Assembly (NCBI RefSeq): GCF_014642835.1
Contig: NZ_BMJA01000004.1
Coordinates: forward strand, 278,535 to 342,534
Length of the DNA: 64,000 nucleotides
Reading direction: 5' to 3'
Origin: Dyella nitratireducens
GTDB lineage: Bacteria > Pseudomonadota > Gammaproteobacteria > Xanthomonadales > Rhodanobacteraceae
The translations under genes and the position numbers were made by a program. This document shows, piece after piece, positions 1 to 9,307 of the stretch; the stretch's first letter is position 1, and each line of letters opens with the position of its first letter. Below the pieces are notes generated by a model, which made no database searches, was not told the origin of the DNA, and worked only from the letters and a program-made list of their open reading frames with translations.

Positions 1-1170
1 CATCAACGAAAGATTGTCGATGGAGTAGTTGAGTTCGTACATCATCGCCAGCGTGCCGATCAGCGACACCGGCACGGAGATGCTGGGGATGATGGTGGCG
101 GGCAGGTTGCGCAGGAACACGAAGATCACCAGCACCACCAGCACCACCGCCAGGATCAGCTCGAACGCCGCATCGGCCACCGAGGCGCGAATCTCGCCGG
201 TGCTGTCATTGACGATATCCACGTGCATGCCGGCCGGCAATGTGGATTCGAGCTGGGGCAGGATGCTCTTGATCTGGTCGACCGTAGCGATCACGTTCGC
301 GCCGGGCTGGCGCTGCACGTTCAGCACGATCGCCGGCGTGGTGTTGTACCAGGCGCCTTGCTCGGTGTTCTGCGCGGACTGGGTGACGTGAGCGACATCG
401 CGCAGATACACCGGCGAGCCGTTCTGGTAGGAGATCACCGTGTCCAGGTAATCCTTCGGGTCCTGGATCTGGTCGTTGCCGTTGATGGTGTAATCCAGGT
501 CGGGCCCGTCGAAGTTGCCTTTGGGTTGGCTTACGTTGACGTTGGCCAGCAGCGAGCGCAGGTCATCGATGTTGAGACCGTACGCGGCGAGCTTCTGGGG
601 ATCGGCTTCTACACGCACGGCGGGCACGTTGCCGCCGGAAGGCGTGACCAGGCCAACGCCCGACACTTCGGAAATCTTGGTGCCCAGGCGATTATTCGCG
701 ACGTCCTGCAATTGCGTCAGCGACATTGATTTCGACGTCACCGCCAGCGTGAGGATCGGCTGGTCGGCGGGGTTCACCTTCGCATAGGTCGGCGGCGCGG
801 GCAGGCCGCTCGGGAGCAGGCTGTTGGCGGCGTTGAGTGCCTCCTGCACGTTCTGCTCGGCGACGTCGAGGTTGAGTGCGAGGTTGAACTGCAACGTGAT
901 CACCGACGCACCGGCTGAGCTGCTGGACGTCATCTGCTGCAGGCCGGGAATTTCACCGAGCTGCACTTCCAGCGGCGCCGTTACCGTGGTGGCCATCACC
1001 GAAGGGCTTGCGCCGGGGTAGAAGGTCTGCACCTGGATCGTCGGGTAGTCGACGCTGGGCAGCGACGACACCGGCAGGAAGCGCATCGCCACCAGGCCCA
1101 CCAGCACCAGGGCGATCATCAGCAGCGATGTCGCCACGGGCCTGAGTACGAACAGGCGGGAGATATTCAT
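1..1170 (-). CDS. mdtB: RND multidrug efflux transporter, MdtB-like (N-terminal part, cut by window edge)
   Basis: Inner-membrane proton-driven pump of the HAE1/RND family; it should pair with the adaptor encoded just upstream and an outer membrane channel to export drugs. The frame opens with an ATG at 1170 ([18 protein letters not shown]) and runs 390 codons to the window edge without a stop. Visible are TM1 with the conserved RPVAT motif, the porter-domain signature [13 protein letters not shown], and the start of TM2-TM3 ([13 protein letters not shown], then YSIDNLSLM just before the GFVVDDAIV region that falls outside the window). These match MdtB/MdtC more closely than AcrB. It starts 18 bases after the adaptor stop, so the two form an operon. 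The C-terminal two thirds are missing only because of the window boundary. Confidence 0.93.
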   Translation of the reverse strand, partial: MNISRLFVLRPVATSLLMIALVLVGLVAMRFLPVSSLPSVDYPTIQVQTFYPGASPSVMATTVTAPLEVQLGEIPGLQQMTSSSSAGASVITLQFNLALNLDVAEQNVQEALNAANSLLPSGLPAPPTYAKVNPADQPILTLAVTSKSMSLTQLQDVANNRLGTKISEVSGVGLVTPSGGNVPAVRVEADPQKLAAYGLNIDDLRSLLANVNVSQPKGNFDGPDLDYTINGNDQIQDPKDYLDTVISYQNGSPVYLRDVAHVTQSAQNTEQGAWYNTTPAIVLNVQRQPGANVIATVDQIKSILPQLESTLPAGMHVDIVNDSTGEIRASVADAAFELILAVVLVVLVIFVFLRNLPATIIPSISVPVSLIGTLAMMYELNYSIDNLSLM

Positions 1171-1188
1171 CAGATCAACGCCTGCCGA

Positions 1189-2460
1189 TTACGACGCGGA
1201 GGAGGTAGAGCCGGCATCCGAGCCGGTTTTGTGCCTGCGTTTGCCGCCTGTATGCGATGCACCTGTCGACGATGACGATGCCGGTTCGCCCGCACTGCTT
1301 GCGCCAGCAGGATGCGCTTGCGCCACGCGGATCTTCGCACCATCGCTCAAGCGATCCGTGCCATCCGTCACCACCGTTTCGCCGACGGAAAGGCCGGCGA
1401 GGATCGCGGTGTATTTGCCGTCGCTGGGGCCTGGCGTCACCTTGTGCACGGACACGGTGTCATCGCTATTGACCAGGAACACGTAATTGCCGGGAGCGCC
1501 GGTCTGCACAGCGGGCGTCGGCACCAGCACGGTGTTCTGCAAGGTATCCACCAGCAACTGCGCGTTGACGAATTCGTTGGGATACAGCGCTTCGTTGTCG
1601 TTGGGAACCGTCGCGCGCAGCGTTACCGTACCGGTGCTGGTGGCCATCTGGTTGCTGATGGCATACAGCGTGCCGGTGGCAATCTGCTTGGTGTTGTCGC
1701 TGTTGAACACTGTGACCGGCAGTTTCGTGCCGGTGTTGTAACGATCCAACACTTTGCCGAGCAAATTTTGCGGCACGGTGAACTGCACGGTGGTCGGCTT
1801 CATCGTGGTGATCACCACGATGCCGGTGGAGCTGGACGGCGTCACGTAATTGCCTGGATCGACCAGGCGCAAGCCGACCTTGCCGTCGACCGGCGCAATG
1901 ATATGGCAGTAAGTGAGATCAAGTTCGAATTGCGCAATATTTGCCTGATCCGCTTTGACAGCCGCTTCGTATTGCTGGACCAGGAACTTCTGGTCCATAT
2001 AGGTCTGCTCGGCGATGGATTTCTTCTGGTAAAGCTGTGTGTAGCGGGCAAGGTCGGTGCGGGCCTGGTCGAGCGTCGCCTGATCCTTCGCGAGCTGCGC
2101 CTGGGCCTGTTCCTTGCTGATCTCGTATTGGCGCGGATCAATTTGGGCCAGGAATTGGCCTTTCTTGACATCCTGGCCTTCCTGGTACGCCACCTCGGTG
2201 AGGTAGCCACTCAGCTGCGGCAGCACCGTGACGGTGGCCAGGGGTGTGACCGTGCCGAGCGAATTGATGATTTCCGGCATATCCCCCTGTTTGGCGGTGG
2301 CCACGCTCACGACCTGTGCGGGGCTGCCAGTACGCGCCGCCGGGCGATTAAGCAGATGAAAAACCACCAGGGCAATGACCACTACGGCAATCGCCACCCC
2401 GATCCACAGGCCGCGCTTGCTGCGCGAGTGTCCGGCTGTTCGCGGAGTATCCGCACTCAT
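1189..2460 (-). CDS. mdtA: RND efflux periplasmic adaptor (MdtA/HlyD family)
   Basis: Membrane-fusion protein linking the RND pump downstream to an outer membrane channel. From the chosen ATG at 2460 (MSADTPRTAG) it is 423 aa: a short cytoplasmic tail, one TM anchor (about residues 17-38), barrel-sandwich/lipoyl halves around a coiled-coil hairpin (QAQAQLAKDQATLDQARTDL), then beta-barrel and membrane-proximal domains and a Ser/Lys-rich tail. An in-frame ATG six bases upstream (2466) is less likely because GGAG sits six bases before the 2460 ATG. The leader carries a 7-bp stem (GCTCCTG/CAGGAGC, 2478-2497). The pair mdtA-mdtB lacks a visible regulator on this side. Confidence 0.92.
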   Translation of the reverse strand: MSADTPRTAGHSRSKRGLWIGVAIAVVVIALVVFHLLNRPAARTGSPAQVVSVATAKQGDMPEIINSLGTVTPLATVTVLPQLSGYLTEVAYQEGQDVKKGQFLAQIDPRQYEISKEQAQAQLAKDQATLDQARTDLARYTQLYQKKSIAEQTYMDQKFLVQQYEAAVKADQANIAQFELDLTYCHIIAPVDGKVGLRLVDPGNYVTPSSSTGIVVITTMKPTTVQFTVPQNLLGKVLDRYNTGTKLPVTVFNSDNTKQIATGTLYAISNQMATSTGTVTLRATVPNDNEALYPNEFVNAQLLVDTLQNTVLVPTPAVQTGAPGNYVFLVNSDDTVSVHKVTPGPSDGKYTAILAGLSVGETVVTDGTDRLSDGAKIRVAQAHPAGASSAGEPASSSSTGASHTGGKRRHKTGSDAGSTSSAS

Positions 2461-2912
2461 AACCATCTCCAGATGCCGGCTCCTGACTTTGCAGGAGCGC
2501 TTTTCGTTTTCAAATGCAGGCCACCAGCGATTTTAGGCGGCGGTAGTCCGTCAACGCGACGGTCGGATTGTTCCTTAACGGCTCGTCGCTGGCATGGTTG
2601 ACACCGTCCGGTGTCACCTTATTTTCAAGCGATGAATTAACTCATTGGCACACCTGTACAAACATGCCATCTGGGGGTTTTTGCGGGCTCCATATTGTGA
2701 TAGTGGGCGTCACAGGTGTGTGGCGTGCACATGCTTACAGCAACATAGCCACGATGTCTTAGGCTGGACTTAGACCATAGCAGTAGATGGGGCCGCCCAG
2801 GTCTTGATTCGGGGATGACCCAACAGCATTCGAGGCGGCGTGGTTGGATTACGCTGCGTCAACCAACCTACAAACGGTTGCGTATGAAAGCAAAATCGCT
2901 GCCGCACACAAC
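2461..2912. other. Intergenic region upstream of mdtA, no gene seen
   Basis: No convincing gene. It holds the mdtA leader hairpin (2478-2497) and an 8-2-8 inverted repeat, TGACACCG-TC-CGGTGTCA, at 2599-2616, about 140 bases upstream of the mdtA start, a plausible operator or hairpin. The remainder looks like ordinary promoter and 3' flanking sequence. Confidence 0.6.
2599..2616. promoter_or_regulatory. 8-2-8 palindrome upstream of the mdtAB operon
   Basis: Perfect inverted repeat TGACACCG / CGGTGTCA with a 2-base centre. Its size and place suggest a dimeric repressor site controlling mdtAB, but no regulator gene lies beside it in the window and there is no second copy, so the role is inferred only. 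Confidence 0.4.
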
Positions 2913-3788
2913 TCAAACAATCTTCTGCCGCCGCCACCATGGCGTGACTTTCTCTTCGCGCACCAGCGTGAACAGGCCGGCACCGAGAATCATGACAATG
3001 CCGATCAGCATCGGCCAGTCGAGCTTGTCACCGAACAGCCAATAGCCGAGCCCGATGGCCCACAGCATCTGGCTGTACTGCGTGGGCGCCACGCGGTTGG
3101 CAGGCGCGATCAAAGTGGCATACATCAGCAGTATGCCGGCCAGTGCGGCGAGCAATCCGTAACCTGCAAGCAAGCCCCATTCATGCAGGTTCGGCCAACG
3201 GAAATGAGAAAGCATGAGCAGACCGCCAATGATCAGCGGGCCAATCACGCCAGCGCCATAAAGACTGATGCGCTTCTCATGCGGACCGGCCATGCGCAAT
3301 GCCACCACTGAGGCCGCGGCAAACAGCCCACATACCAGACCCGCGATATCGCCCACGCCCAATGCACGAAAGCCTGGCCGCAGCACCACCAGCACACCCA
3401 TAAAGCCCACGAACACCGCCGACCAACGCCGCCAGCCGACGTGTTCCTTCAGGAAGATCACCGAGAGAATGGTCACGAAGATCGGCATCAGGAAGATCAT
3501 CGTGAATACCTCGGCCATCGGCAGCAGCGTAAAAGCCGTAACCGAAGCGATATTGCCGCCTGCGCCCGCCAACGCGCGTACCCACCACAAGGATGGACGC
3601 TGCGCCGTCACCACGTCGCGCCAGCGATCGCCTTTTTTCATGATGAATGGCAGTGCTGACAGCCCAAACACGGCGCCAAAGAACACGGATTCATAAGGCG
3701 GTATCGAGCCGTGCAACGACTTTACGAACGCGTCGCTGATCGCGTACGCCGCGAAACTGGCGAAACCTAGAAGGATACCTTTGATCAT
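2913..3788 (-). CDS. DMT-superfamily transporter (EamA family)
   Basis: Ten-helix inner-membrane exporter of the drug/metabolite transporter superfamily; substrate unknown. From the ATG at 3788 (MIKGILLGFASFAAYAISDAF) the protein is 291 aa, the family's normal length, with two EamA repeats of five hydrophobic segments each; the first repeat ends near FLKEHVGWRRWSAVFVGFMGVLVVLRPG, a typical EamA half-end. The open frame extends upstream to 3953, but the added 55 residues are polar, Cys/Arg-rich and precede the first helix, so the internal start is preferred. Divergent from the porin operon; it stands alone. Confidence 0.85.
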   Translation of the reverse strand: MIKGILLGFASFAAYAISDAFVKSLHGSIPPYESVFFGAVFGLSALPFIMKKGDRWRDVVTAQRPSLWWVRALAGAGGNIASVTAFTLLPMAEVFTMIFLMPIFVTILSVIFLKEHVGWRRWSAVFVGFMGVLVVLRPGFRALGVGDIAGLVCGLFAAASVVALRMAGPHEKRISLYGAGVIGPLIIGGLLMLSHFRWPNLHEWGLLAGYGLLAALAGILLMYATLIAPANRVAPTQYSQMLWAIGLGYWLFGDKLDWPMLIGIVMILGAGLFTLVREEKVTPWWRRQKIV

Positions 3789-4112
3789 GCGGATTCCGGG
3801 GTTGCAGCAGGGCGAGCATCGCGTGCGATCAGCAGCCGTATGGATGTCTGCTGGTTCCGCACCGGCCACACGCGAAGAACCTCCTGCGAATGGCCTGTGC
3901 AGCATACCTTGGAAGGTGGGAATGACAAGGCGGCGAGACGTGTGCCGATCCATTCCGCGCAGCTATGCCTACGCGCCCTGGGGACTGTGACGGGTACCGC
4001 CGGATAGTCGAGTAAACGAGCATGGTTTTCGAAACCAAGCTTGGTTGCAGCGGTGTGGCAGCTATCGACGGTAGCCACTTGTCCTTTACTTATCTGCAGG
4101 GACGCTATTGAC
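3789..4112. other. Divergent promoter region between DMT transporter and porin operon
   Basis: About 320 bases with no supported gene. It must carry the promoters of the minus-strand DMT transporter and the plus-strand porin operon. I see no strong palindrome or recognisable operator. The ribosome binding site of the porin, AGGGA at 4098-4102, is at its right end. Confidence 0.6.
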
Positions 4113-5294
4113 GTGCTTTATAAACGTTTGCCAGCGCGCATCGCAGGCTTGCTGCTTCTGTTGCTATCCGGTTTCAGCTCGGCCGCTTTTGCGGTCAATG
4201 TCACTGACCATTGGGATGTCGGCGGCGCTGTGCGTTTCCGCGCCGACCAGGAGAGTCGCAGGAACATCCATAACATCGGTATCGATACCGTCATGCTCAG
4301 TACCGCTTACAAGTCCGACTCCTGGATGGGTGCTGCGAGTTACCGCTGGTACGGGGCTCAGTATCCCTACCACTACACCGAGCATTTCGGCGACATCCAG
4401 TTTCTGCAATACGCATGGATTGGCTACAAGTTCAATGCCGAGCGCGAACTTCACGTTGGCTTGAACAAAGTGCCCTTCGGCCTGCAGCCGCTCTATAGCA
4501 GTTCGTTCTGGGAAACGCTGGGCAACCTGATCGGGATGGAAGACGTCTACATGGTCGGCGTCAAGTACATGCAAAGCCTGGGTGACTGGCATTTGCAGAC
4601 GGGTTATTACGCGCGCCCCATGTGGCCGGGCCAGGGTACCAGCAACGGCACGACGTATTCCGTCGTCGTTACACCTGCTGACCCTGGCGTGGTCGGCGGC
4701 AACCGTAATCAGGAACGCAATCTGTTCGTTGGGCGCTTGGCGCGCGACTTTGTACTGGGTGACTGGAAAAGCGAAGCTGGCGTATCGGTGCTGGGTTCCG
4801 ATCTGTACAACGACGACACCCATCGCAACGGGCGCCGCTACAGCTATGCGTTGCACTACGCGGGCCAGAAAGATGGTTGGGGCACGAAGTTGCAGTACGC
4901 GCGCCAGGATATGGCGCCGAAAAATCCAGATGGCGAACAAGTCATCACGGTTGGCGGTTATGACGGCACCTTCAACATGGCGACCCGCGGCAACCTCTAT
5001 GTCGGCGACCTGAGCTATCGGCTTGCTGACAGCTACTTTGGTGGTTGGCTCAGTAACGTGAAGTTCTACGGGATGTACAGCATGTACGAGAAGTCCAATC
5101 CCGATTTTCGCAATTCGCAACGCTTCACTCTAGGGACCTCTTTTTCTGTAAAGCCCTTGAGCATCTACATCGAATGGTTGAATGGCCGCAACGACCCATA
5201 CATCGGCGGCAGCAGTTACACGCAAAGCCTTGCTGCGGGCGGTTTCGACCGCTGGCGAAGCAAGCTGTATATGAACATCGCCTATTACTTCTGA
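4113..5294 (+). CDS. Outer membrane porin-like beta-barrel
   Basis: Predicted outer membrane channel feeding the catabolic operon that follows. GTG at 4113 is chosen as start because AGGGA lies about ten bases upstream and it gives a textbook signal peptide (LYKRLPARIAGLLLLLLSG, cleavage after SAAFA). The mature part is rich in alternating aromatic/polar strands and ends in the Phe-terminated outer membrane sorting signal MNIAYYF. Length (393 aa) fits a 16-18-strand porin; the segment LHVGLNKVPFGLQPLYSS resembles phosphate-selective/OprO-type and other substrate-specific porins. An ATG at 4041 would add 24 non-signal residues. It is first gene of the operon with aldA-like, MFS, MR/MLE and GMC genes, so the likely cargo is the same unknown substrate. 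Confidence 0.78.
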   Translation: MLYKRLPARIAGLLLLLLSGFSSAAFAVNVTDHWDVGGAVRFRADQESRRNIHNIGIDTVMLSTAYKSDSWMGAASYRWYGAQYPYHYTEHFGDIQFLQYAWIGYKFNAERELHVGLNKVPFGLQPLYSSSFWETLGNLIGMEDVYMVGVKYMQSLGDWHLQTGYYARPMWPGQGTSNGTTYSVVVTPADPGVVGGNRNQERNLFVGRLARDFVLGDWKSEAGVSVLGSDLYNDDTHRNGRRYSYALHYAGQKDGWGTKLQYARQDMAPKNPDGEQVITVGGYDGTFNMATRGNLYVGDLSYRLADSYFGGWLSNVKFYGMYSMYEKSNPDFRNSQRFTLGTSFSVKPLSIYIEWLNGRNDPYIGGSSYTQSLAAGGFDRWRSKLYMNIAYYF

Positions 5295-5342
5295 CGGCAT
5301 GGATGGAAGCGATAGTTATCAAGGAACCGATCTGGAGTAGTC

Positions 5343-6767
5343 ATGCGCAAGGAATCGAGTTACATCAACGGGCATTTCGGTGCACGGAATGACGAGTCAT
5401 TTATCGACGTACGTAATCCCGCAACAGGTCATGTGATAGGTCGAGTTGCCGAGGCGGATGAAGCGCAGATTCACTTGGCTGTTGCTGCGGCGGCACGTGC
5501 GCAGAAGCCGTGGGGGAAATTGCCCGCCGTGGAACGCGCAGGCTATCTCCGCAAATTGGCCGATGCCTTGGTAGAGGATGCGAGCAGCATTGGCGAAACG
5601 CTTGCGGGTGAATCGGGCAAAAGCACGGAAGACGCCCGCAACGAAACTCTCTATGCGGCGGAAATGACCCGTTATCACGCGGAGTGGGCTCGCCGTATCG
5701 AAGGCGAGGTTATTCCCAGCGATAACGCCTACGAGACGATCCTTTTGCAGCGCGAGCCGATCGGGGTGGTCGCCTGCCTGATCCCATTCAACTATCCGGT
5801 CTACACGCTGCTGCGGAAGATGGCTCCGGCGTTGATCACCGGCAATACCGTCGTAATACGCCCCAGCAACCACACGCCGCTGAGTGCATTCGATATTGCG
5901 CGCGCTGTCGACAAAGCCGGATTACCACCTGGCGTCGTCAACATCCTGGCCATGCAGCATGCCCAGGCGGCAACGCTGTGTACGCATCCAGCCGTAGGGA
6001 TGATTACCCTCACGGGAAGCGTAAATGCCGGGCGCACCGTACTGGAGTACTGCAAGGCGAATATAGCCAAGCCATCCCTCGAGCTTGGGGGCAAGACGCC
6101 GGTTATCGTCGAACCTGATGCCGATCTTGAATCGGCAGCTAGTGCCATTGTCGCTTCCAAGACTACGCATTGCGGGCAGCTGTGCACAGCCATCGAACGC
6201 GTTTATGTGCACAGCAGCATTCACGACCGTTTCCTTGCGTTGCTACGCGGCAAGTTTGCCGCCGTGCACATCGGCAATCGAGCCGAAGATCCCAGCCGCA
6301 TGGGACCGCTGATCAGTGATCGCGCGCGCCAGGAAATCCACGCCAAGGTTCAGCGTGCCGTTATTGATGGCGCCCTGGTCGAGACGGGTGGTTTTCTGCC
6401 GGAAGGCGAGGGTTTCTTCTATCCGGCCACCTTGCTGAGCCACTGCCGTCAGGGCATGGAAATCGTGCAGGAGGAAACCTTTGGGCCGGTGCTGCCCGTG
6501 CTTCGCTATGACACCCTCGACGAAGCCTTGCAGATGGCGAATGACCATCAATTCGGTTTGTCATCGGTGCTTTATACCGAGCAGTACCGGGTGGCCCTGA
6601 AGGTCGCGCATCACATCGAGGCGGGCGAGCTTTACATCAATCGCATGCCCGCTGACCCCTATCAGGGTTTTCACGCTGGCTGGAAGCGTTCTGGCCTAGG
6701 CGGCGATGACGGCAAGCACGGCATGCTCGAGTTCACCCAGACCCGCCTTGTCGTCATGAGGTATTGA
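5343..6767 (+). CDS. NAD(P)-dependent aldehyde dehydrogenase, lactaldehyde dehydrogenase (AldA)-like
   Basis: Oxidises an aldehyde to its acid; the sequence follows E. coli AldA (lactaldehyde/glycolaldehyde dehydrogenase) along its length, including the AEWARR-EGE segment and the C-terminal GFHAGWKRSGLGGDDGKHG block. Catalytic residues are visible: general-base Glu in LELGGKTP (about 247) and the nucleophilic Cys281 in HCGQLCTAIERVY. Full length at 474 aa. Start ATG 5343 has GGAG seven bases upstream. It sits between the porin and the MFS gene (three bases before the latter), probably converting the aldehyde made by the GMC dehydrogenase or by an aldolase step. The exact substrate cannot be read from sequence. 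Confidence 0.88.
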   Translation: MRKESSYINGHFGARNDESFIDVRNPATGHVIGRVAEADEAQIHLAVAAAARAQKPWGKLPAVERAGYLRKLADALVEDASSIGETLAGESGKSTEDARNETLYAAEMTRYHAEWARRIEGEVIPSDNAYETILLQREPIGVVACLIPFNYPVYTLLRKMAPALITGNTVVIRPSNHTPLSAFDIARAVDKAGLPPGVVNILAMQHAQAATLCTHPAVGMITLTGSVNAGRTVLEYCKANIAKPSLELGGKTPVIVEPDADLESAASAIVASKTTHCGQLCTAIERVYVHSSIHDRFLALLRGKFAAVHIGNRAEDPSRMGPLISDRARQEIHAKVQRAVIDGALVETGGFLPEGEGFFYPATLLSHCRQGMEIVQEETFGPVLPVLRYDTLDEALQMANDHQFGLSSVLYTEQYRVALKVAHHIEAGELYINRMPADPYQGFHAGWKRSGLGGDDGKHGMLEFTQTRLVVMRY

Positions 6768-6770
6768 TGC

Positions 6771-8072
6771 ATGGATACGAAAGTACATCGTGTTGGGCAA
6801 GCAGCCAAAACTCCGAACGACAACACGTTCTACCGTTATTCCCAGCTTGCGCTGCTGGTGATTGCGGCGGGCTCCATTTATCCGGTGCTGTATCTGCGCC
6901 AGATCTATCAAAGCAGCATGCTGGTCGCGTTGAATATCGATAACCAGCAACTGGGTTATTTGTATTCCGGTCTTGGTACGGCATTCGTGCTCAGCTACCT
7001 GCCAAGTGGCTGGTTGGCGGACCGTTTGCCGCCCAGGCTGCTGATTTGTATTTCATTGCTGGGCACTGGTTTGCTGGCGCTGTGGTACGCCACCTACCCG
7101 AGTTACGGTTATCTGCGCATCATCTTTTTTGGATTTGGTATCACCACCGGCCTCACGTTCTGGGCGGCCTTGCTGAAACGCCTGAAAACCCTGGCCACGA
7201 AGGAAGAGCAGGGGCGCTTCTTCGGCATGCTCGATGGCGGGCGTGGCCTGATCGAGGCATCGCTGGCCACCATCGCGCTGACGATGTTCACCTACTACAC
7301 GAAGACGCAAGGCGAGTCGCTCGGTGACGGCTTCCAACGCGTGCTTCACCTGTATGCCTATCTGTGTTTGGCACTTGGCATCGTTTTAACCCTGCTGCGT
7401 GATCCGAACAAAACCAACGTCGCCAAAGAAACCAAGCAACAGAAGAAAGGGAGGCTGCTCGACGACCTGAAGACACTCGCCAGGCTTCCCGAGTTGTGGC
7501 TGATGACGACCATCGTGTTCTGCGGCTATCACTTGTTCTGGGCGACTTACAGCTTCTCCGCCTATCTCGAGCAAGGGAGCTTGGGGCTGACTGCGACAGT
7601 TGCTGCCACCATCACCACTGCCAAGATGTGGATGCGGCCTATTGGCGGCATTGGCGGTGGTTGGCTCGGTGACCGCTTTACCAATCTGCGCGTGCTCACG
7701 ATCGTATTGAGCCTGGGAACGTTAGGTATCGGCGGACTGATCCTGGCGCCCATGCTGCATAGCGTGGCGCTTGCTGCCGGCCTGATATTGTTCATCGGTT
7801 TGATGGTGTATGCCATTCGCGGCTTGTATTGGGCCATTCTCGATATCTGCCATGTGCCGGCACACACTACCGGGTTGGCGATCGGCATCGTATCGGTCAT
7901 CGGCTATTCGCCGGATATCTTGCTGCCGCTCATTAACGGTTGGGCCACGCAGCATTTTCCGGGCACGCCCGGTTACCAGATTTACTACTCCTACATCGCC
8001 ACCGTGGGTGTGTTTGGCGTGATCGCCGCGCTCACCCTCAACAAGCGCATTGCCAAAAGGAAGGCAGCATGA
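6771..8072 (+). CDS. MFS transporter, sugar-acid/organic-anion type
   Basis: Twelve-helix major facilitator permease of the inner membrane, 433 aa. The A-loop after helix 2 reads GWLADRLPPRLL, a variant of the MFS D-R motif, and a central charged loop (NKTNVAKETKQQKKGRL) separates the two six-helix halves; the second half repeats the motif as GWLGDRFTNLR. Resembles YihN-like and sugar-acid permeases. Start ATG 6771 lies three bases after the aldehyde dehydrogenase stop, and its stop overlaps the next ATG by four bases (ATGA), so translation is coupled. It is the inner membrane partner of the porin at 4113 for the pathway substrate. Confidence 0.85.
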   Translation: MDTKVHRVGQAAKTPNDNTFYRYSQLALLVIAAGSIYPVLYLRQIYQSSMLVALNIDNQQLGYLYSGLGTAFVLSYLPSGWLADRLPPRLLICISLLGTGLLALWYATYPSYGYLRIIFFGFGITTGLTFWAALLKRLKTLATKEEQGRFFGMLDGGRGLIEASLATIALTMFTYYTKTQGESLGDGFQRVLHLYAYLCLALGIVLTLLRDPNKTNVAKETKQQKKGRLLDDLKTLARLPELWLMTTIVFCGYHLFWATYSFSAYLEQGSLGLTATVAATITTAKMWMRPIGGIGGGWLGDRFTNLRVLTIVLSLGTLGIGGLILAPMLHSVALAAGLILFIGLMVYAIRGLYWAILDICHVPAHTTGLAIGIVSVIGYSPDILLPLINGWATQHFPGTPGYQIYYSYIATVGVFGVIAALTLNKRIAKRKAA

Positions 8073-9286
8073 AAATCATCTCGCTGGAAACTTACGTTGT
8101 TGCCGTTCCGCCGCCGCACATCGGTGGCATGTACTGGCTCTTCGTAAAGCTAAAGACCGATAACGGCATCGAAGGTGTGGGCGAAATTTATTCGGCCACG
8201 TTTCATCCCAAAGCGATGGTGCCGGCGATCGAGGATACCTTCCAGCGTTATCTGCTCGATCACGATCCGCATCATGTGGAGCGCTTTTTCCGGCAGGCGT
8301 ATTCCAGTGGCTTCACGCAGCGTCCGGACCTCACCATGATGGGCATCGTAAGCGGTCTGGAAATGGCTTGCTGGGACATCATCGGCAAAGCGGCCCACAA
8401 ACCGGTATACGAACTGCTTGGCGGCAAGGTCAATGAGCGCTTGCGTTCCTACACCTACTTGTATCCCGTCAACAGCAAGGGCGAGTACGACTACAGCGAT
8501 CCTGACCTGGCCGCCGAGTACGCTGTGCGTGCTGTAGAGCAAGGATTTACTGCGGTGAAGTTCGATCCGGCCGGCCCATATACCGCATATTCCGGCCATC
8601 AGATTTCGCTGGAAGTGTTGGAGCGTTGCGAAACCTTCTGCCGCAAGATTCGCGACGCCGTAGGCAATCGTGCTGACCTGTTGTTTGGTACGCACGGGCA
8701 GATGGTGCCTTCTTCTGCGATTCGCCTGGCAAGGCGCCTGGAGAAATACGATCCTCTTTGGTTCGAAGAACCCATCCCGCCGGGTCAGGAGGATGCCATG
8801 GGGCAGGTAGCCGGCAAAACCACTATTCCAATCGCCACCGGCGAACGCCTCACGACCAAATATGAGTTCTTTAAGCTGCTGCAGGCCGGCGGTGCATCGA
8901 TCCTGCAGATGAACGTGGGACGCTGCGGCGGGCTGCTGGAAGGAAAGAAGATCGCCAGCATGGCCGAGGCGTTCTATGCGCAAATCGCACCGCATCTCTA
9001 CAACGGCCCCATCGGCGCCGCCGCCAGCTTCCAGCTCGCTGCGTGCACGCCGAATTTCCTGATCCAGGAAAGCATCGGTACTTGGCACGGCTTCCATGCG
9101 GAAGTTCTGAAAAAGCCATTGCAGTGGGAAGACGGCTACATAATTCCGTCCACTGAGCCGGGCCTGGGCGTGGAATTGAACATGGACGTCGTGCGCGCCC
9201 ATACGCCTTACACAGGCGATCGCCTGCATCTGCAGATGGCAGCCAAGCCATTCGACGTGAAAGACAGCGCGCCCGCGCGTGGCTGA
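8069..9286 (+). CDS. Mandelate racemase/muconate lactonizing enzyme family protein (acid-sugar dehydratase-like)
   Basis: Enolase-superfamily enzyme that should abstract the alpha proton of a carboxylate, here most likely an acid sugar, and eliminate water. 405 aa from ATG 8069. The N-terminal capping domain (WLFVKLKTDNGIEGVGE) is followed by an alpha/beta barrel with the family elements in order: SGLEMACWDIIGK, the second-strand AVKFDP, DLLFGTHGQ, WFEEPIPP with metal-ligand Glu, IATGERL with metal-ligand Glu, MNVGRCGGLLEG, and PHLYNGPIGAA carrying a candidate catalytic His. KFD instead of KxK on the second strand argues against mandelate racemase itself and for the dehydratase subgroups. A longer frame starts upstream inside the MFS gene; the coupled ATG is preferred. 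Confidence 0.85.
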   Translation: MKIISLETYVVAVPPPHIGGMYWLFVKLKTDNGIEGVGEIYSATFHPKAMVPAIEDTFQRYLLDHDPHHVERFFRQAYSSGFTQRPDLTMMGIVSGLEMACWDIIGKAAHKPVYELLGGKVNERLRSYTYLYPVNSKGEYDYSDPDLAAEYAVRAVEQGFTAVKFDPAGPYTAYSGHQISLEVLERCETFCRKIRDAVGNRADLLFGTHGQMVPSSAIRLARRLEKYDPLWFEEPIPPGQEDAMGQVAGKTTIPIATGERLTTKYEFFKLLQAGGASILQMNVGRCGGLLEGKKIASMAEAFYAQIAPHLYNGPIGAAASFQLAACTPNFLIQESIGTWHGFHAEVLKKPLQWEDGYIIPSTEPGLGVELNMDVVRAHTPYTGDRLHLQMAAKPFDVKDSAPARG

Positions 9287-9307
9287 CCCCGCTTGCAGTA
9301 GGCACTC

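Noticed and set aside
29-1021. Several plus-strand frames over the RND pump
   Set aside because: They are shadows of the minus-strand mdtB frame, which has clear family motifs.
1312-2601. 429-codon plus-strand frame across mdtA
   Set aside because: No domain motifs, overlaps the adaptor gene entirely and reads as the complementary strand.
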